Positions 1-7,485 of a DNA stretch of 12,862 bases are shown one piece after another (the stretch's first letter is position 1; the number at the start of each line of letters is the position of its first letter). The notes under the pieces were generated by a model that worked only from the letters and a program-made list of their open reading frames with translations, did not search any database and was not told the origin of the DNA. A program made the position numbers and the translations under genes. This DNA is from Gammaproteobacteria bacterium RIFCSPHIGHO2_12_FULL_37_34. GTDB taxonomy: Bacteria; Pseudomonadota; Gammaproteobacteria; DSM-16500. Location of the stretch: assembly GCA_001801495.1 (NCBI GenBank), contig MGXW01000033.1:1-12862 (forward strand). The letters are read 5' to 3'.

Positions 1-335
1 GTATAAAGTTGAGGGATTAATTCTGGAGGATCTTGCAAATCCACATCAATGACAACACAGTTTTTGCCCTTGCATAATAAAATACCTGCCATAGTGGCCG
101 CTGGTTGACCAAATCGTCTGGAAAACACCACCAATTTAATGGACGGATTGCGATCAATTTCTTGACGAATCACTTGCTCTGTTGCATCCGAAGAAGGATC
201 CAAACAAAATAAAATTTCATAATTCGAACATAAATTGTTTAATACCTGTTCTATTCGTATAAGAAAAGGTTTAATGTTGGATGCTTCTTTATAAACTGGA
301 ACAACGATTGACAATTCGGGATGGTGATTGGCCAT
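1..335 (-). CDS. Family 2 glycosyltransferase, dolichol-phosphate mannosyltransferase-like (partial, C-terminus outside window)
   Basis: The first 111 residues are visible; the gene continues past base 1. The start is the ATG at 335-333. The N-terminus has the GT-A opening 'LSIVVPVYKEASNI' (residues 8-21), an acidic nucleotide-binding stretch around residues 46-50, 'FSRRFGQPAA' (71-80) and the metal/nucleotide motif 'DVDLQDPPELIP' (97-108). These are hallmarks of the DPM1/GtrB/ArnC branch, which transfers a sugar from a nucleotide donor to a polyprenyl phosphate on the inner membrane. Most bacterial members have C-terminal membrane helices, which cannot be seen here. Only a weak AGGA lies upstream, about 12 bases from the ATG. 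It is divergent from the PhyH gene. The role, by family and by context, is lipid-linked sugar donor synthesis for surface glycans. Family assignment is firm; the sugar is unknown. Confidence 0.88.
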   Translation of the reverse strand, partial: MANHHPELSIVVPVYKEASNIKPFLIRIEQVLNNLCSNYEILFCLDPSSDATEQVIRQEIDRNPSIKLVVFSRRFGQPAATMAGILLCKGKNCVVIDVDLQDPPELIPQLY

Positions 336-385
336 TTTTATTTCGTATCCTGTTGCGCTGATCTGAAAGTGCAATTATCTTATAC

Positions 386-399
386 TGATATTCATATCA
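386..399. promoter_or_regulatory. Short palindrome and possible divergent promoter region
   Basis: TGATAT-TC-ATATCA (386-399) is a perfect 6+6 inverted repeat in the 102-base gap between two divergent genes. TATACT at 381-386 would be a good -10 for the rightward PhyH gene, but no good -35 is visible. On the other strand TTGAAA, 17 bases, then TAAGAT would serve the leftward glycosyltransferase. An operator between divergent promoters is plausible but unproven. Confidence 0.3.
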
Positions 400-443
400 T
401 TTCAATTTTAAAAGGTATGTAAAAAAAATTAGGAAAAATGAAA

Positions 444-1181
444 ATGCCTCACACTATTCGATCATTTGATTGCTCGCGACATTCATTTGTCGATAACTCC
501 AAACAAGCATTAGCGGATTACCTTCAACTCGGCTACCATATTGAACCAAATGTTTTCTCTCAAGAAGAATGTGATACGCTCATTCAAGCAGCTCACACAT
601 TAGAAGATGCGAAAAATCACATTTTTCGACCTAATATGATGCCACATAAGCAACATACTGTTTTTTTAACAGCAATGAAGGCCCCTTTTATCGTAAAAAC
701 CATTTCAACACTCATAAGTGGTGAAGCAGTAGGATTGCAAAGTGAATTTTTTTATTGTAAACCAGGCACCAGAGGATTTTCTTTACATCAGGATAATTTT
801 TATGTTGAAGCAAATTATGGTGTATTTGTATCCGCTTGGATTGCATTAACTGATACCTATGCGGAAAAAGGGGGATTAATTATTTATCCCATGAGTCATG
901 AGACAGGTGCGTTACCAACAAAAAAATTAAATATTGGTGTCGATCAATTACAAGATCCTAATGCAAATAATGAGGAAACAATTGTCCCAGAAAAATATGT
1001 GCGACATGCTATCGGCATTAAAAAAGGTTCGGTATTATTTATCCATGGCCATTTGGTCCATGGCTCTCATACAAACAGCACAGATGAATGGCGATATGTT
1101 CTGCTCTGCACTTATATTAGATCAGGAGAAGAATTTAGAGCTGGACGATATGCAAAAAGGGAAATGGTCCAAATTAAATAG
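444..1181 (+). CDS. PhyH-family 2-oxoglutarate/Fe(II)-dependent oxygenase
   Basis: Cytosolic non-heme iron dioxygenase of the phytanoyl-CoA dioxygenase fold; the family couples 2-oxoglutarate decarboxylation to substrate hydroxylation. Numbering from the upstream ATG at 438, the iron triad is H117-x-D119 ('FSLHQDNFY') and H208 in 'HLVHGSHTN'. R219 in 'EWRY' is the expected 2-oxoglutarate carboxylate anchor. The spacing between these motifs and the total length (about 245 aa) fit the family. Two ATGs compete: at 438 the AGGA (431-434) is only 3 bases away, whereas at 444 it is 9 bases away, so 444 is preferred. The gene stands alone on this strand, divergent from a glycosyltransferase and convergent with the E1-beta gene. 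The substrate cannot be read from sequence. Context among glycan genes allows a sugar or lipid substrate, but this is a guess. Confidence 0.85.
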   Translation: MPHTIRSFDCSRHSFVDNSKQALADYLQLGYHIEPNVFSQEECDTLIQAAHTLEDAKNHIFRPNMMPHKQHTVFLTAMKAPFIVKTISTLISGEAVGLQSEFFYCKPGTRGFSLHQDNFYVEANYGVFVSAWIALTDTYAEKGGLIIYPMSHETGALPTKKLNIGVDQLQDPNANNEETIVPEKYVRHAIGIKKGSVLFIHGHLVHGSHTNSTDEWRYVLLCTYIRSGEEFRAGRYAKREMVQIK

Positions 1182-1226
1182 GTAAAAATGGAAAAGACTT
1201 TTAACGGGACAACCCTGCAATTTTAA

Positions 1227-2327
1227 TTAAAACGGTCCTTTGAATGCATCAATTTCTGTTTGTGCATGCATAGGTGCCTCCCAATGATGATCTTGTCCTT
1301 TAATCATCTGGTATGCTTTCGCGGCAATCGTGCGACTATTGGGATAAAATACATTTTCTAACGGTTTCGTTGTCGGGCAAGTAGTAAAAGCAAAACCAAG
1401 ACGTGCCATCTGCGGAATAGTATGGTAATTGGCGCTACATTGTTCATACACTTGGGTAATAATCTCACTACTTGCCCCACAGGTTAACCAAGCATTATCC
1501 ACTACCAATAAACGACCTGTTTTTTGAACGGATTGACTAATCGTATGAATATCGAGTGGCCATAAAGAAATAGGATCAATGATTTCAGCTTGTATTCCTA
1601 CGGTTTCTAAATGTTTGCGCGCACGTAATGCTTCCATCACCATATGTGATACGGCAACAATGGTAATATCTTCTCCTTCTTGTAATACACGTGCCTTCCC
1701 TAATGGAACATCATAAGATTGATAAGGAACATAACCATCTATTGCGTATAACAAGCGATGTTCGATAAAAATAACAGGGTTATTATCCCGAATAGCTGCA
1801 ATCATACATCCTTTTGCATCATTTGCATTAGATGGCGCAACCACTTTTAATCCAGGAATATGCATAAACAAAGCGTGCAAGGCTTGCGAATGTTGCCCAC
1901 CTTGTCCCCATGAACGTCCGATCATTGCGCGAATAACCATGGGTACATTCACTTGGCCATTATACATATAATGAGATTTAGCTCCCATATTCACCAATTG
2001 ATTCATACAAAGCAGCATAAAATCCATGCGAATATGTACATGAATAGGACGGTACCCTGCCATAGCAGCACCAATTGCAACGCCTGTCATAGCATCTTCT
2101 GATAATGGTGTACAAAATACTCGTTCTTTGCCAAATTTCTCTTGCAACCCTACAGTTGATCCTTGAATACCTTTGTGATCATCCACATCTAAGCCAAACA
2201 AAAATACTTTAGAATCACGTTCCATTTCTTGTTCAAACGCTTCACGCAAAGCATCCACATAACGAATTAATCTCACACCAGCTGGTGGTTCAATGCTATT
2301 TCTTTGTCGTTTCGCTTGCGTATACAT
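1227..2327 (-). CDS. Thiamine-diphosphate 2-oxoacid dehydrogenase E1, beta subunit
   Basis: 366 aa, the transketolase-like pyrimidine-binding half plus C-terminal domain of an alpha2beta2 E1. Recognisable family blocks are 'TPLSEDAMTGVAIGAAMAG' (its Glu matches the E1-beta residue that activates the thiamine aminopyrimidine), 'GGQHSQALHALFMHIPGLKV', 'PSNANDAKG' and 'NNPVIFIEHRLLY'. The C-terminal domain follows from about 'GEDITIVAVSHMV'. The usual 'GEDV' near the N-terminus reads 'GLDV' here. Start: the frame is open upstream to a TTG at 2372, but the ATG at 2327 has AGGAG 10 bases upstream and gives a normal N-terminus. The gene overlaps the end of the alpha gene by 32 bases, which implies translational coupling. 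No E2 (lipoyl acyltransferase) or E3 gene is present. The substrate may be pyruvate, a branched-chain oxoacid, acetoin or a sugar-pathway compound; sequence alone does not decide. Confidence 0.87.
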   Translation of the reverse strand: MYTQAKRQRNSIEPPAGVRLIRYVDALREAFEQEMERDSKVFLFGLDVDDHKGIQGSTVGLQEKFGKERVFCTPLSEDAMTGVAIGAAMAGYRPIHVHIRMDFMLLCMNQLVNMGAKSHYMYNGQVNVPMVIRAMIGRSWGQGGQHSQALHALFMHIPGLKVVAPSNANDAKGCMIAAIRDNNPVIFIEHRLLYAIDGYVPYQSYDVPLGKARVLQEGEDITIVAVSHMVMEALRARKHLETVGIQAEIIDPISLWPLDIHTISQSVQKTGRLLVVDNAWLTCGASSEIITQVYEQCSANYHTIPQMARLGFAFTTCPTTKPLENVFYPNSRTIAAKAYQMIKGQDHHWEAPMHAQTEIDAFKGPF

Positions 2328-3276
2328 GCGTATATAACTCCTCTTCTTCCGGATAGGGACTATTTGCAGCAAATGCTTCTGCAGCTTGAATGTCAGCAGT
2401 CACTTCATCATCAATCATACGGCGTGTACTATCATCTAACATTTTCCCTAATCGTATAATTTGATCCTGTTCTTGCCATCGTTGATAGTCATCTTGATCA
2501 CGATAAGAATCACCATGATCGTCTCGCGGACCAACGTGTTCTAGCGCGCGGTAAGTTGCGCACTCAAGAAAAACAGGCCCCCCTCCTTCTTTTCGAATAT
2601 GATTGATTACTCGCACAATCGTATCACGTATTTTAAATACATCGCCGTCATCAATTTTATGTGTCTTCATATCATACGTTGCTATTCGTTCACATAACTT
2701 TTCTGTCGCCCAGCGTTTTTCAATAGGTGTATGAATAGCCAATCGATTATTCTCACAAACAAAAATAATAGGAAGTTTATGTAATGCAGCAAAATTGATC
2801 GTCTCATAAAAACAACCTTCTTCTGTACCACCATCGCCAAACATAGAAACAACCACACGTTGATAGCCTGTTATTTTTGCTTCCCTTTGCATAGCAAGCG
2901 CATAACCTGCCGCAATAGGAATAGTGGTGCCAACTACTGCTGAGGCGCCTAGCACACCATTTTTTATATCTACAAGATGCATAGACCCTGCTTTACCACC
3001 CGCACAACCAGTTTGTTTACCATATAATTCTGCCATCATGGCATGTAAATCCCCACCTTTAGCAAGGTAAGTGGCATGACAACGATACGTATTTGAAATA
3101 ATATCTGTTTTTTCTAGTGGGTCACACACCCCCACCGCAACGGATTCTTGCCCAACAGATAAATGCACAGGGCTTTTAATAGCATCCGTATGATAAATGT
3201 CAGCTAATCGCAATTCGAATCTGCGAATCAAAGACATTTTTTTATATAATCTTGCAACTAATTCTGGAGTATGCAT
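2296..3276 (-). CDS. Thiamine-diphosphate 2-oxoacid dehydrogenase E1, alpha subunit
   Basis: Pairs with the downstream beta gene to form the decarboxylating E1. In numbering from the outer ATG at 3300, the diphosphate/Mg motif is G155-D156-G157-G158 ... N184-N185 ('MFGDGGTEEG' to 'VCENN'), the standard GDG-x(~27)-NN layout. 'YRCHATYLAKGGD' (72-84) and 'GCAGGKAGSMHL' (98-109) are typical E1-alpha blocks. The active-site loop, normally HGHS-x-S/T-D, reads 'EHVGPRDDHGDSYRD' (about 244-258), so this is not a textbook pyruvate dehydrogenase. Start: the ATG at 3276 has GAGG 5 bases upstream and yields 326 aa. The ATG at 3300 has no ribosome site and would lie at the start point of the putative promoter, so 3276 is preferred though 3300 cannot be excluded. 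Confidence 0.87.
   Translation of the reverse strand: MHTPELVARLYKKMSLIRRFELRLADIYHTDAIKSPVHLSVGQESVAVGVCDPLEKTDIISNTYRCHATYLAKGGDLHAMMAELYGKQTGCAGGKAGSMHLVDIKNGVLGASAVVGTTIPIAAGYALAMQREAKITGYQRVVVSMFGDGGTEEGCFYETINFAALHKLPIIFVCENNRLAIHTPIEKRWATEKLCERIATYDMKTHKIDDGDVFKIRDTIVRVINHIRKEGGGPVFLECATYRALEHVGPRDDHGDSYRDQDDYQRWQEQDQIIRLGKMLDDSTRRMIDDEVTADIQAAEAFAANSPYPEEEELYTHVYASETTKK
2338..2342 (-). promoter_or_regulatory. Ribosome binding site of the E1-beta gene
   Basis: AGGAG lies 10 bases before the ATG at 2327, inside the E1-alpha coding region. It decides the start over the upstream TTG at 2372. Confidence 0.7.
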
Positions 3277-3281
3277 AGGAT

Positions 3282-3285
3282 CCTC
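3282..3285 (-). promoter_or_regulatory. Ribosome binding site favouring the inner E1-alpha start
   Basis: GAGG lies 5 bases before the ATG at 3276. The outer ATG at 3300 has no comparable site. Confidence 0.55.
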
Positions 3286-3307
3286 AATCCAAATTTTCAT
3301 TCATGAA

Positions 3308-3336
3308 AATCTATAGAAAAAGAGAATGGAATGCAA
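3308..3336 (-). promoter_or_regulatory. Possible promoter of the E1 alpha/beta pair
   Basis: TTGCAT (3331-3336), 17 bases, then TAGATT (3308-3313), with four of six matches in each box. TATAGA at 15-base spacing is an alternative. It sits in the 56-base gap after the hydrolase gene. No terminator is visible there, so read-through from metE is equally possible. Confidence 0.35.
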
Positions 3337-3356
3337 GAGAACAATTTTTTTGTCTT

Positions 3357-4190
3357 TTACAAATACCGATTAAAAAATTCTCTAACAATTTTTTCTTCAT
3401 CTTGAATAAATTGCCCATGTTGCCCTTGTTCCATGATCATCATTTTGAAATGAGGATTGTGTTGTAAGGCTTGTTGTAATAATAAACCATGGTGAATGGG
3501 AACCACACGATCTTGTTTGGAATAAATCAATAAAATAGGAATCGTTAATTTTTCAGCTGCTAATGCAGGCGAAATATTTTTAATATCAAATTGAAAAAAT
3601 ATACCTCCCCACAATCGCATGAGTGTGCCTAATACATAACGTAATAACGGAATGGGGTAATAGCTATAAGCCATCCAATCTAACCTTGCGTAACTGGATT
3701 TGGCAATAATCGCCTTGATCTCGGGTGCAAAAGGCGCTGTCATCAAAGCAACTGCTCCTCCTAAAGAAAATCCCCACACTCCCACTTTATCGATTTTTCT
3801 ACTCTGCAAATATTGAATAGCGGCTAATAAATCGAATACTTCATATTTACCAATGGTTGAATAATGTCCCTCACTTTCCCCAAAATAACGGAAATCAAAC
3901 AAAAATAAATTATACGTATCCTGTAAAAATAATTGAGAAGATAAAATATCACCTTTATCAGCCGGATACCCGTGCAATAAAATAATTGTTTTCGCATGAG
4001 GCTTTTTACTAGGTATAAACCATCCGCGCAATACAATATTGTCTTTCGTACGAAAAGAAACTTGTTCATAAGGAATACCAAAATTTTTCGGCGTAATCGA
4101 ACTAATGATTCGAAAAGGGCGGATAGCAAAGTAAAATCCCCATAAAGAGAGGAGGATAATAATGGCAACAATAATGAAGATAATTTTCAT
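3357..4190 (-). CDS. Membrane-anchored alpha/beta hydrolase
   Basis: 277 aa serine hydrolase of the alpha/beta fold. Residues 3-23 form one hydrophobic helix without a signal-peptidase-like site, followed by basic residues (R24, R27). It is therefore probably an N-terminal anchor, and the orientation of the catalytic domain is uncertain. The catalytic triad is visible: nucleophile S142 in 'GFSLGG', D227 in 'YSKQDRVV', H258 in 'GQHGQ'. The oxyanion-side motif is 'LLHGYPADKG' (71-80). It resembles the bacterial YqkD/Bem46-type hydrolases, whose substrates are mostly unknown. The ATG overlaps the metE stop by four bases (ATGA) and there is no ribosome site of its own, so translation is probably coupled to metE. 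No sequence feature ties it to methionine metabolism. Confidence 0.88.
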   Translation of the reverse strand: MKIIFIIVAIIILLSLWGFYFAIRPFRIISSITPKNFGIPYEQVSFRTKDNIVLRGWFIPSKKPHAKTIILLHGYPADKGDILSSQLFLQDTYNLFLFDFRYFGESEGHYSTIGKYEVFDLLAAIQYLQSRKIDKVGVWGFSLGGAVALMTAPFAPEIKAIIAKSSYARLDWMAYSYYPIPLLRYVLGTLMRLWGGIFFQFDIKNISPALAAEKLTIPILLIYSKQDRVVPIHHGLLLQQALQHNPHFKMMIMEQGQHGQFIQDEEKIVREFFNRYL

Positions 4191-6481
4191 ACTATTGAAG
4201 AACTATATTTCTCCCTTAAAATCTCCGCCGCTTTAACCATATTTTGTAACGCTAATTCCGTTTCAGGCCACGCTCGTGTTTTCAAACCACAATCTGGATT
4301 AATCCATAGTCGTTGTATGGGAATAAATTGAGCGGCTTTTTCGATTAAATTGGTCATTTCATCTATGCTTGGAATACGTGGTGAGTGAATATCATATACC
4401 CCTGGTCCAATATCATTCGGATAATTAAATTTTTCAAATGCATTCAACAATTCCATATCGGATCGCGAGGTTTCTATGGTAATAACATCTGCATCCAATT
4501 CGGCAATCGCCTCAATGATGTCATTAAATTCTGAATAACACATATGCGTATGAATTTGGATATGATCCGGCACACCAGAAGATGCTAAGCGAAAACAATA
4601 GACCGCTTGTTGCAAATAATCATGCCAATATTTTTGCCGTAATGGTAAACCCTCTCGAATAGCAGGCTCATCAATTTGAATAATTCGAATACCTGCTTTT
4701 ACTAAATCATCTACCTCATCACGTAAAGCTAAAGCAATTTGATTAGCTGTCTCAAAACGCGGTTGATCATCGCGCACAAACGACCAACATAAAATAGTGA
4801 TAGGCCCTGTTAACATGCCTTTTACAGGTTTATTGGTTAGCGATTGGGCATACGTAATCCATTCAACTGTCATCGGTAATAGTCGGCTAACATCTCCAAA
4901 AATAATAGGGGGTTTAACACAGCGTGAACCGTAACTTTGTACCCAGCCATTCTCAGTGAAAGCAAAGCCTGCTAGTAATTCACCAAAGTATTCGACCATA
5001 TCATTGCGTTCGGCTTCGCCATGCACTAATACATCCAAGCCTAACTCCAATTGTTTATGAATAGCATGTGCAATATGAGTGCACATGTGTTGACGATAAT
5101 CATGCACACCTAATTTCCCTACTTTGTAATGTTGCCGTTGCAGGCGAATCTCTGATGTCTGCGGAAAAGATCCTATGGTTGTCGTTGGGAAAAGTGGTAA
5201 ATTTAATGATTGTTGTGCCTTCAACCGATCTGAATAAGCATGTTGGCGATTCGTCATATCAGCAGTAAGATGATGGCAGCGTTTTTTTACCGTTGGATTA
5301 TGAATACGTCGCGATTGCATTCTGGATTGAACAACAGCATCACTTGCAGCTAATACATCTGCAATAGTTGATTCACCATTATTTAATGCCTGAGTAAGCA
5401 AAGCAATCTCATGTAATTTCTGCGTTGAAAAAGCTAACCAACTTTTAATTTCTGTATCTAATTTTGTTTCATGATCTAAATCAACAGGACAATGTAGCAA
5501 TGAACACGAACTGCCCACCCACAATCGCTTACCCAATTGTTCATGCACTGGTTTTAAAATATCTAGTATTTTTCGGAAATCAGCACGCCAAATGTTACGG
5601 CCATCGATTATACCAACTGATAAAATTTTATCCTCTGGTATCAGCTGAAGTATCGTTGCAAGTGGAGTAGAATCGTGCGTAACATCAATATGTAATCCGG
5701 CTGTTTGCAATTGGCAAGCCAATTCGGCATTATTTTCAAGACCACCAAAATAGGTTGTCAATAGTATGTTCAATTGGCTAACTTGTAATTGTTGATAGGT
5801 TGTTTGAAATGCCAGTTGCCACGATGGGGGTAAATCTAACACCAAAATAGGCTCATCAATTTGCACCCATTCAATATGATGTTGACGAAGCATGGTAAGA
5901 ATCTGTAGATAGGTTTTTTGCAATTTTCCAAGGAGTGTCAATTTATCAAAATTGGCATTTTTTGTCTTCCCTAACCATAAATAACTGAGTGGCCCCAACA
6001 AAATAGGCTTGATTTTTTTACCTAATTGTTTGGCTTCAATAATTTCTGCAAATAATTTATTGCTACAAATTTTAAAATCCTGATCCTCACTAAACTCGGG
6101 AACAATATAATGATAATTTGTATTAAACAATTTGGTCATCTCACAAGCAAAAACATCTTCCCCAGTAGGAGCACGGCCACGTGCCATACGATAATAAGTG
6201 TTTATATCGATTGCTTCATCGCGTGATTGAACAAAACGTTCTGGCACTACACCTAACAAAATAGAGGTATCGAGCACATGATCATACCAAGAAAAATCAC
6301 CAACGGATAAAAAATCATGGCCTGCTTTGATTTGTCGTGCCCAATTATCAGCGCGAATGGCTTGCCCTACCTTATCCAATTCATTTTGATTTATTTTACC
6401 CTGCCAATATCCTTCCATCGCAAATTTTAGCTCTCGATGTAATCCAATACGCGGTAATCCTAAATTATGTGCTATTGCCAT
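4187..6481 (-). CDS. metE: Cobalamin-independent methionine synthase MetE
   Basis: Transfers the methyl group of 5-methyltetrahydropteroyltri-glutamate to homocysteine in the cytosol, the last step of methionine synthesis. 764 aa, close to the usual 750-770. The N-terminal barrel (from 'LGLPRIGLHRELKFA', residues 7-21) and the catalytic C-terminal barrel (from 'TTTIGSFPQTSEIR', about 433-446) are both complete. Zinc/homocysteine site: H646 and C648 ('HTHMC'), E670 ('VITIETSRSDMEL'), C731 ('NPDCGLKTR'). The catalytic Asp is in 'QIDEPAIREGLPLR' (about 602-615). The ATG at 6481 has AAGG 7 bases upstream. It lies 125 bases downstream of metF, which makes its methyl donor. It has its own promoter and heads a unit with the hydrolase. 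No frameshift is seen. Confidence 0.98.
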   Translation of the reverse strand: MAIAHNLGLPRIGLHRELKFAMEGYWQGKINQNELDKVGQAIRADNWARQIKAGHDFLSVGDFSWYDHVLDTSILLGVVPERFVQSRDEAIDINTYYRMARGRAPTGEDVFACEMTKLFNTNYHYIVPEFSEDQDFKICSNKLFAEIIEAKQLGKKIKPILLGPLSYLWLGKTKNANFDKLTLLGKLQKTYLQILTMLRQHHIEWVQIDEPILVLDLPPSWQLAFQTTYQQLQVSQLNILLTTYFGGLENNAELACQLQTAGLHIDVTHDSTPLATILQLIPEDKILSVGIIDGRNIWRADFRKILDILKPVHEQLGKRLWVGSSCSLLHCPVDLDHETKLDTEIKSWLAFSTQKLHEIALLTQALNNGESTIADVLAASDAVVQSRMQSRRIHNPTVKKRCHHLTADMTNRQHAYSDRLKAQQSLNLPLFPTTTIGSFPQTSEIRLQRQHYKVGKLGVHDYRQHMCTHIAHAIHKQLELGLDVLVHGEAERNDMVEYFGELLAGFAFTENGWVQSYGSRCVKPPIIFGDVSRLLPMTVEWITYAQSLTNKPVKGMLTGPITILCWSFVRDDQPRFETANQIALALRDEVDDLVKAGIRIIQIDEPAIREGLPLRQKYWHDYLQQAVYCFRLASSGVPDHIQIHTHMCYSEFNDIIEAIAELDADVITIETSRSDMELLNAFEKFNYPNDIGPGVYDIHSPRIPSIDEMTNLIEKAAQFIPIQRLWINPDCGLKTRAWPETELALQNMVKAAEILREKYSSSIV

Positions 6482-6546
6482 ATATGTACCTTACTGTTTA
6501 GCCAATGTGATGACAGATTTCCATTGTTGCAAGCAAACCTAATTAT

Positions 6547-6557
6547 TTCATACTGAA
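6547..6557. promoter_or_regulatory. Small inverted repeat at the metE transcription start
   Basis: TTCA-TAC-TGAA spans 6547-6557 and touches the -10 box of the metE promoter, where a repressor could bind. It is short, and it is not the known MetR pattern TGAA-N5-TTCA. Confidence 0.25.
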
Positions 6558-6584
6558 GTATAATGTTTTATAAACGGAAATCAA
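6557..6584 (-). promoter_or_regulatory. Promoter of metE
   Basis: On the reverse strand: TTGATT (6579-6584), 16 bases, then TATACT (6557-6562). This is a good sigma-70 pair (4/6 and 5/6). The start would fall near 6549, leaving a leader of about 68 bases. That is too short for a SAM riboswitch, and no T-box or riboswitch pattern is visible. Confidence 0.6.
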
Positions 6585-6586
6585 AT

Positions 6587-6612
6587 AAAAACTCGCACTG
6601 ATAGCTTCAGTG
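6587..6612 (-). terminator. Rho-independent terminator after metF
   Basis: On the reverse strand CACTGA (6612-6607), loop AGCTA, TCAGTG (6601-6596), then CGAG and TTTTTATTT. The 6-bp stem includes the metF stop codon TGA. The stem is short and the T-run starts 4 bases late, so termination may be partial. Confidence 0.55.
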
Positions 6613-7485
6613 GGAACCACTGGCTTCTGCTTGCGGAAACGTAAATAAATTCAAGCGTGTTAAAATTGCTAAACTAAGCTCCGCGTAGTTCAGTGTGTAA
6701 AAATGAAATCCCGGCGCACCCCCTAATAAAAGCTTCTCACAAAGATGTGAAAGCACATCCAAACCAAATGCACGTATGGATTCAGCATCATCACCATACG
6801 CTTCAAGACGTTTGCATAACCAACGCGGTACTTCCGCACCACATATTTCAGAAAAACGCATTAATTTACCAAATTGAAGAATAGGCATGATACCTGGAAT
6901 AATAGGCATGGTAATACCTTGCCTGCTACATTCATCTAAAAAATAAAAATAAGCATCTGGATTAAAAAAATATTGGGTAATAGCACTATCAGCACCTGCT
7001 TCATATTTCTTTTTAAGATTAAACAGATCGTGCAAAGCCGTTTTTGCTTGAGGATGACATTCAGGATAAGCCGCTACTTCAATATGAAAATGATTGCCCA
7101 TCGTTTCGCGAATTAATTTAACTAAATCATAAGCAAATTTATATTCGCCACCTGATACCATGCCAGAGGGTAAATCACCTCGCAAAGCAACTATTCGTTT
7201 TACACCAAGCGATTGGTATTGCTGCAAAATAGTAAGTAATTCGGTACGATCTGACCCAATACAAGATAAATGTGGTGCGATAGAAATGCTGGTGCGCTTT
7301 TGTAACGTTTTAACCATTTCCAACGTGCCTTCTCGAGTGGATCCTCCCGCACCAAATGTGACAGAAAAAAATGCAGGGCAAACGAAAGCAAGTTCTTCTG
7401 CAGCACTTATTAATGCATGCATACCATCTGAGGTTTTTGGTGGATAAAATTCAAAGCTTATCCGATAAGATGTATGTTTTTTCAT
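6607..7485 (-). CDS. metF: 5,10-methylenetetrahydrofolate reductase MetF
   Basis: FAD enzyme that reduces 5,10-methylene-THF to 5-methyl-THF, feeding methionine synthase. 292 aa, the normal bacterial length. Motifs: 'SFEFYPPK' with catalytic E12 (equivalent to E. coli Glu28), 'FFSVTFGAGGSTREGT' (39-54), 'LRGDLPSG' with D104 (the FAD-tuning Asp), 'TQYFFNPDAYFYFLD' with Q171, and the C-terminal 'FYTLNYAE'. GAGG lies 5 bases before the ATG at 7485. The ATG lies 35 bases inside the end of the upstream glycosyltransferase gene, so metF appears to be the last cistron of the heptose/glycan operon and is closed by a terminator that uses its stop codon. metE follows from a separate promoter. Confidence 0.97.
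   Translation of the reverse strand: MKKHTSYRISFEFYPPKTSDGMHALISAAEELAFVCPAFFSVTFGAGGSTREGTLEMVKTLQKRTSISIAPHLSCIGSDRTELLTILQQYQSLGVKRIVALRGDLPSGMVSGGEYKFAYDLVKLIRETMGNHFHIEVAAYPECHPQAKTALHDLFNLKKKYEAGADSAITQYFFNPDAYFYFLDECSRQGITMPIIPGIMPILQFGKLMRFSEICGAEVPRWLCKRLEAYGDDAESIRAFGLDVLSHLCEKLLLGGAPGFHFYTLNYAELSLAILTRLNLFTFPQAEASGSH

Noticed and set aside
1182..1226. Two-way terminator between the convergent PhyH and E1-beta genes
   Set aside because: Only a weak GGG-ACAA-CCC and the AT palindrome TTTTAATTAAAA are present; there is no stable stem followed by a T-run in either direction.
2328..2372. Longer E1-beta starting at a TTG at 2372
   Set aside because: It would add 15 residues translated from within E1-alpha with no ribosome site; the ATG at 2327 has AGGAG at suitable spacing.
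6482..6556. SAM or other riboswitch before metE
   Set aside because: The leader is about 68 bases, lacks the nested stems of a SAM class, and shows only a 5-bp CAATG/CATTG pairing.
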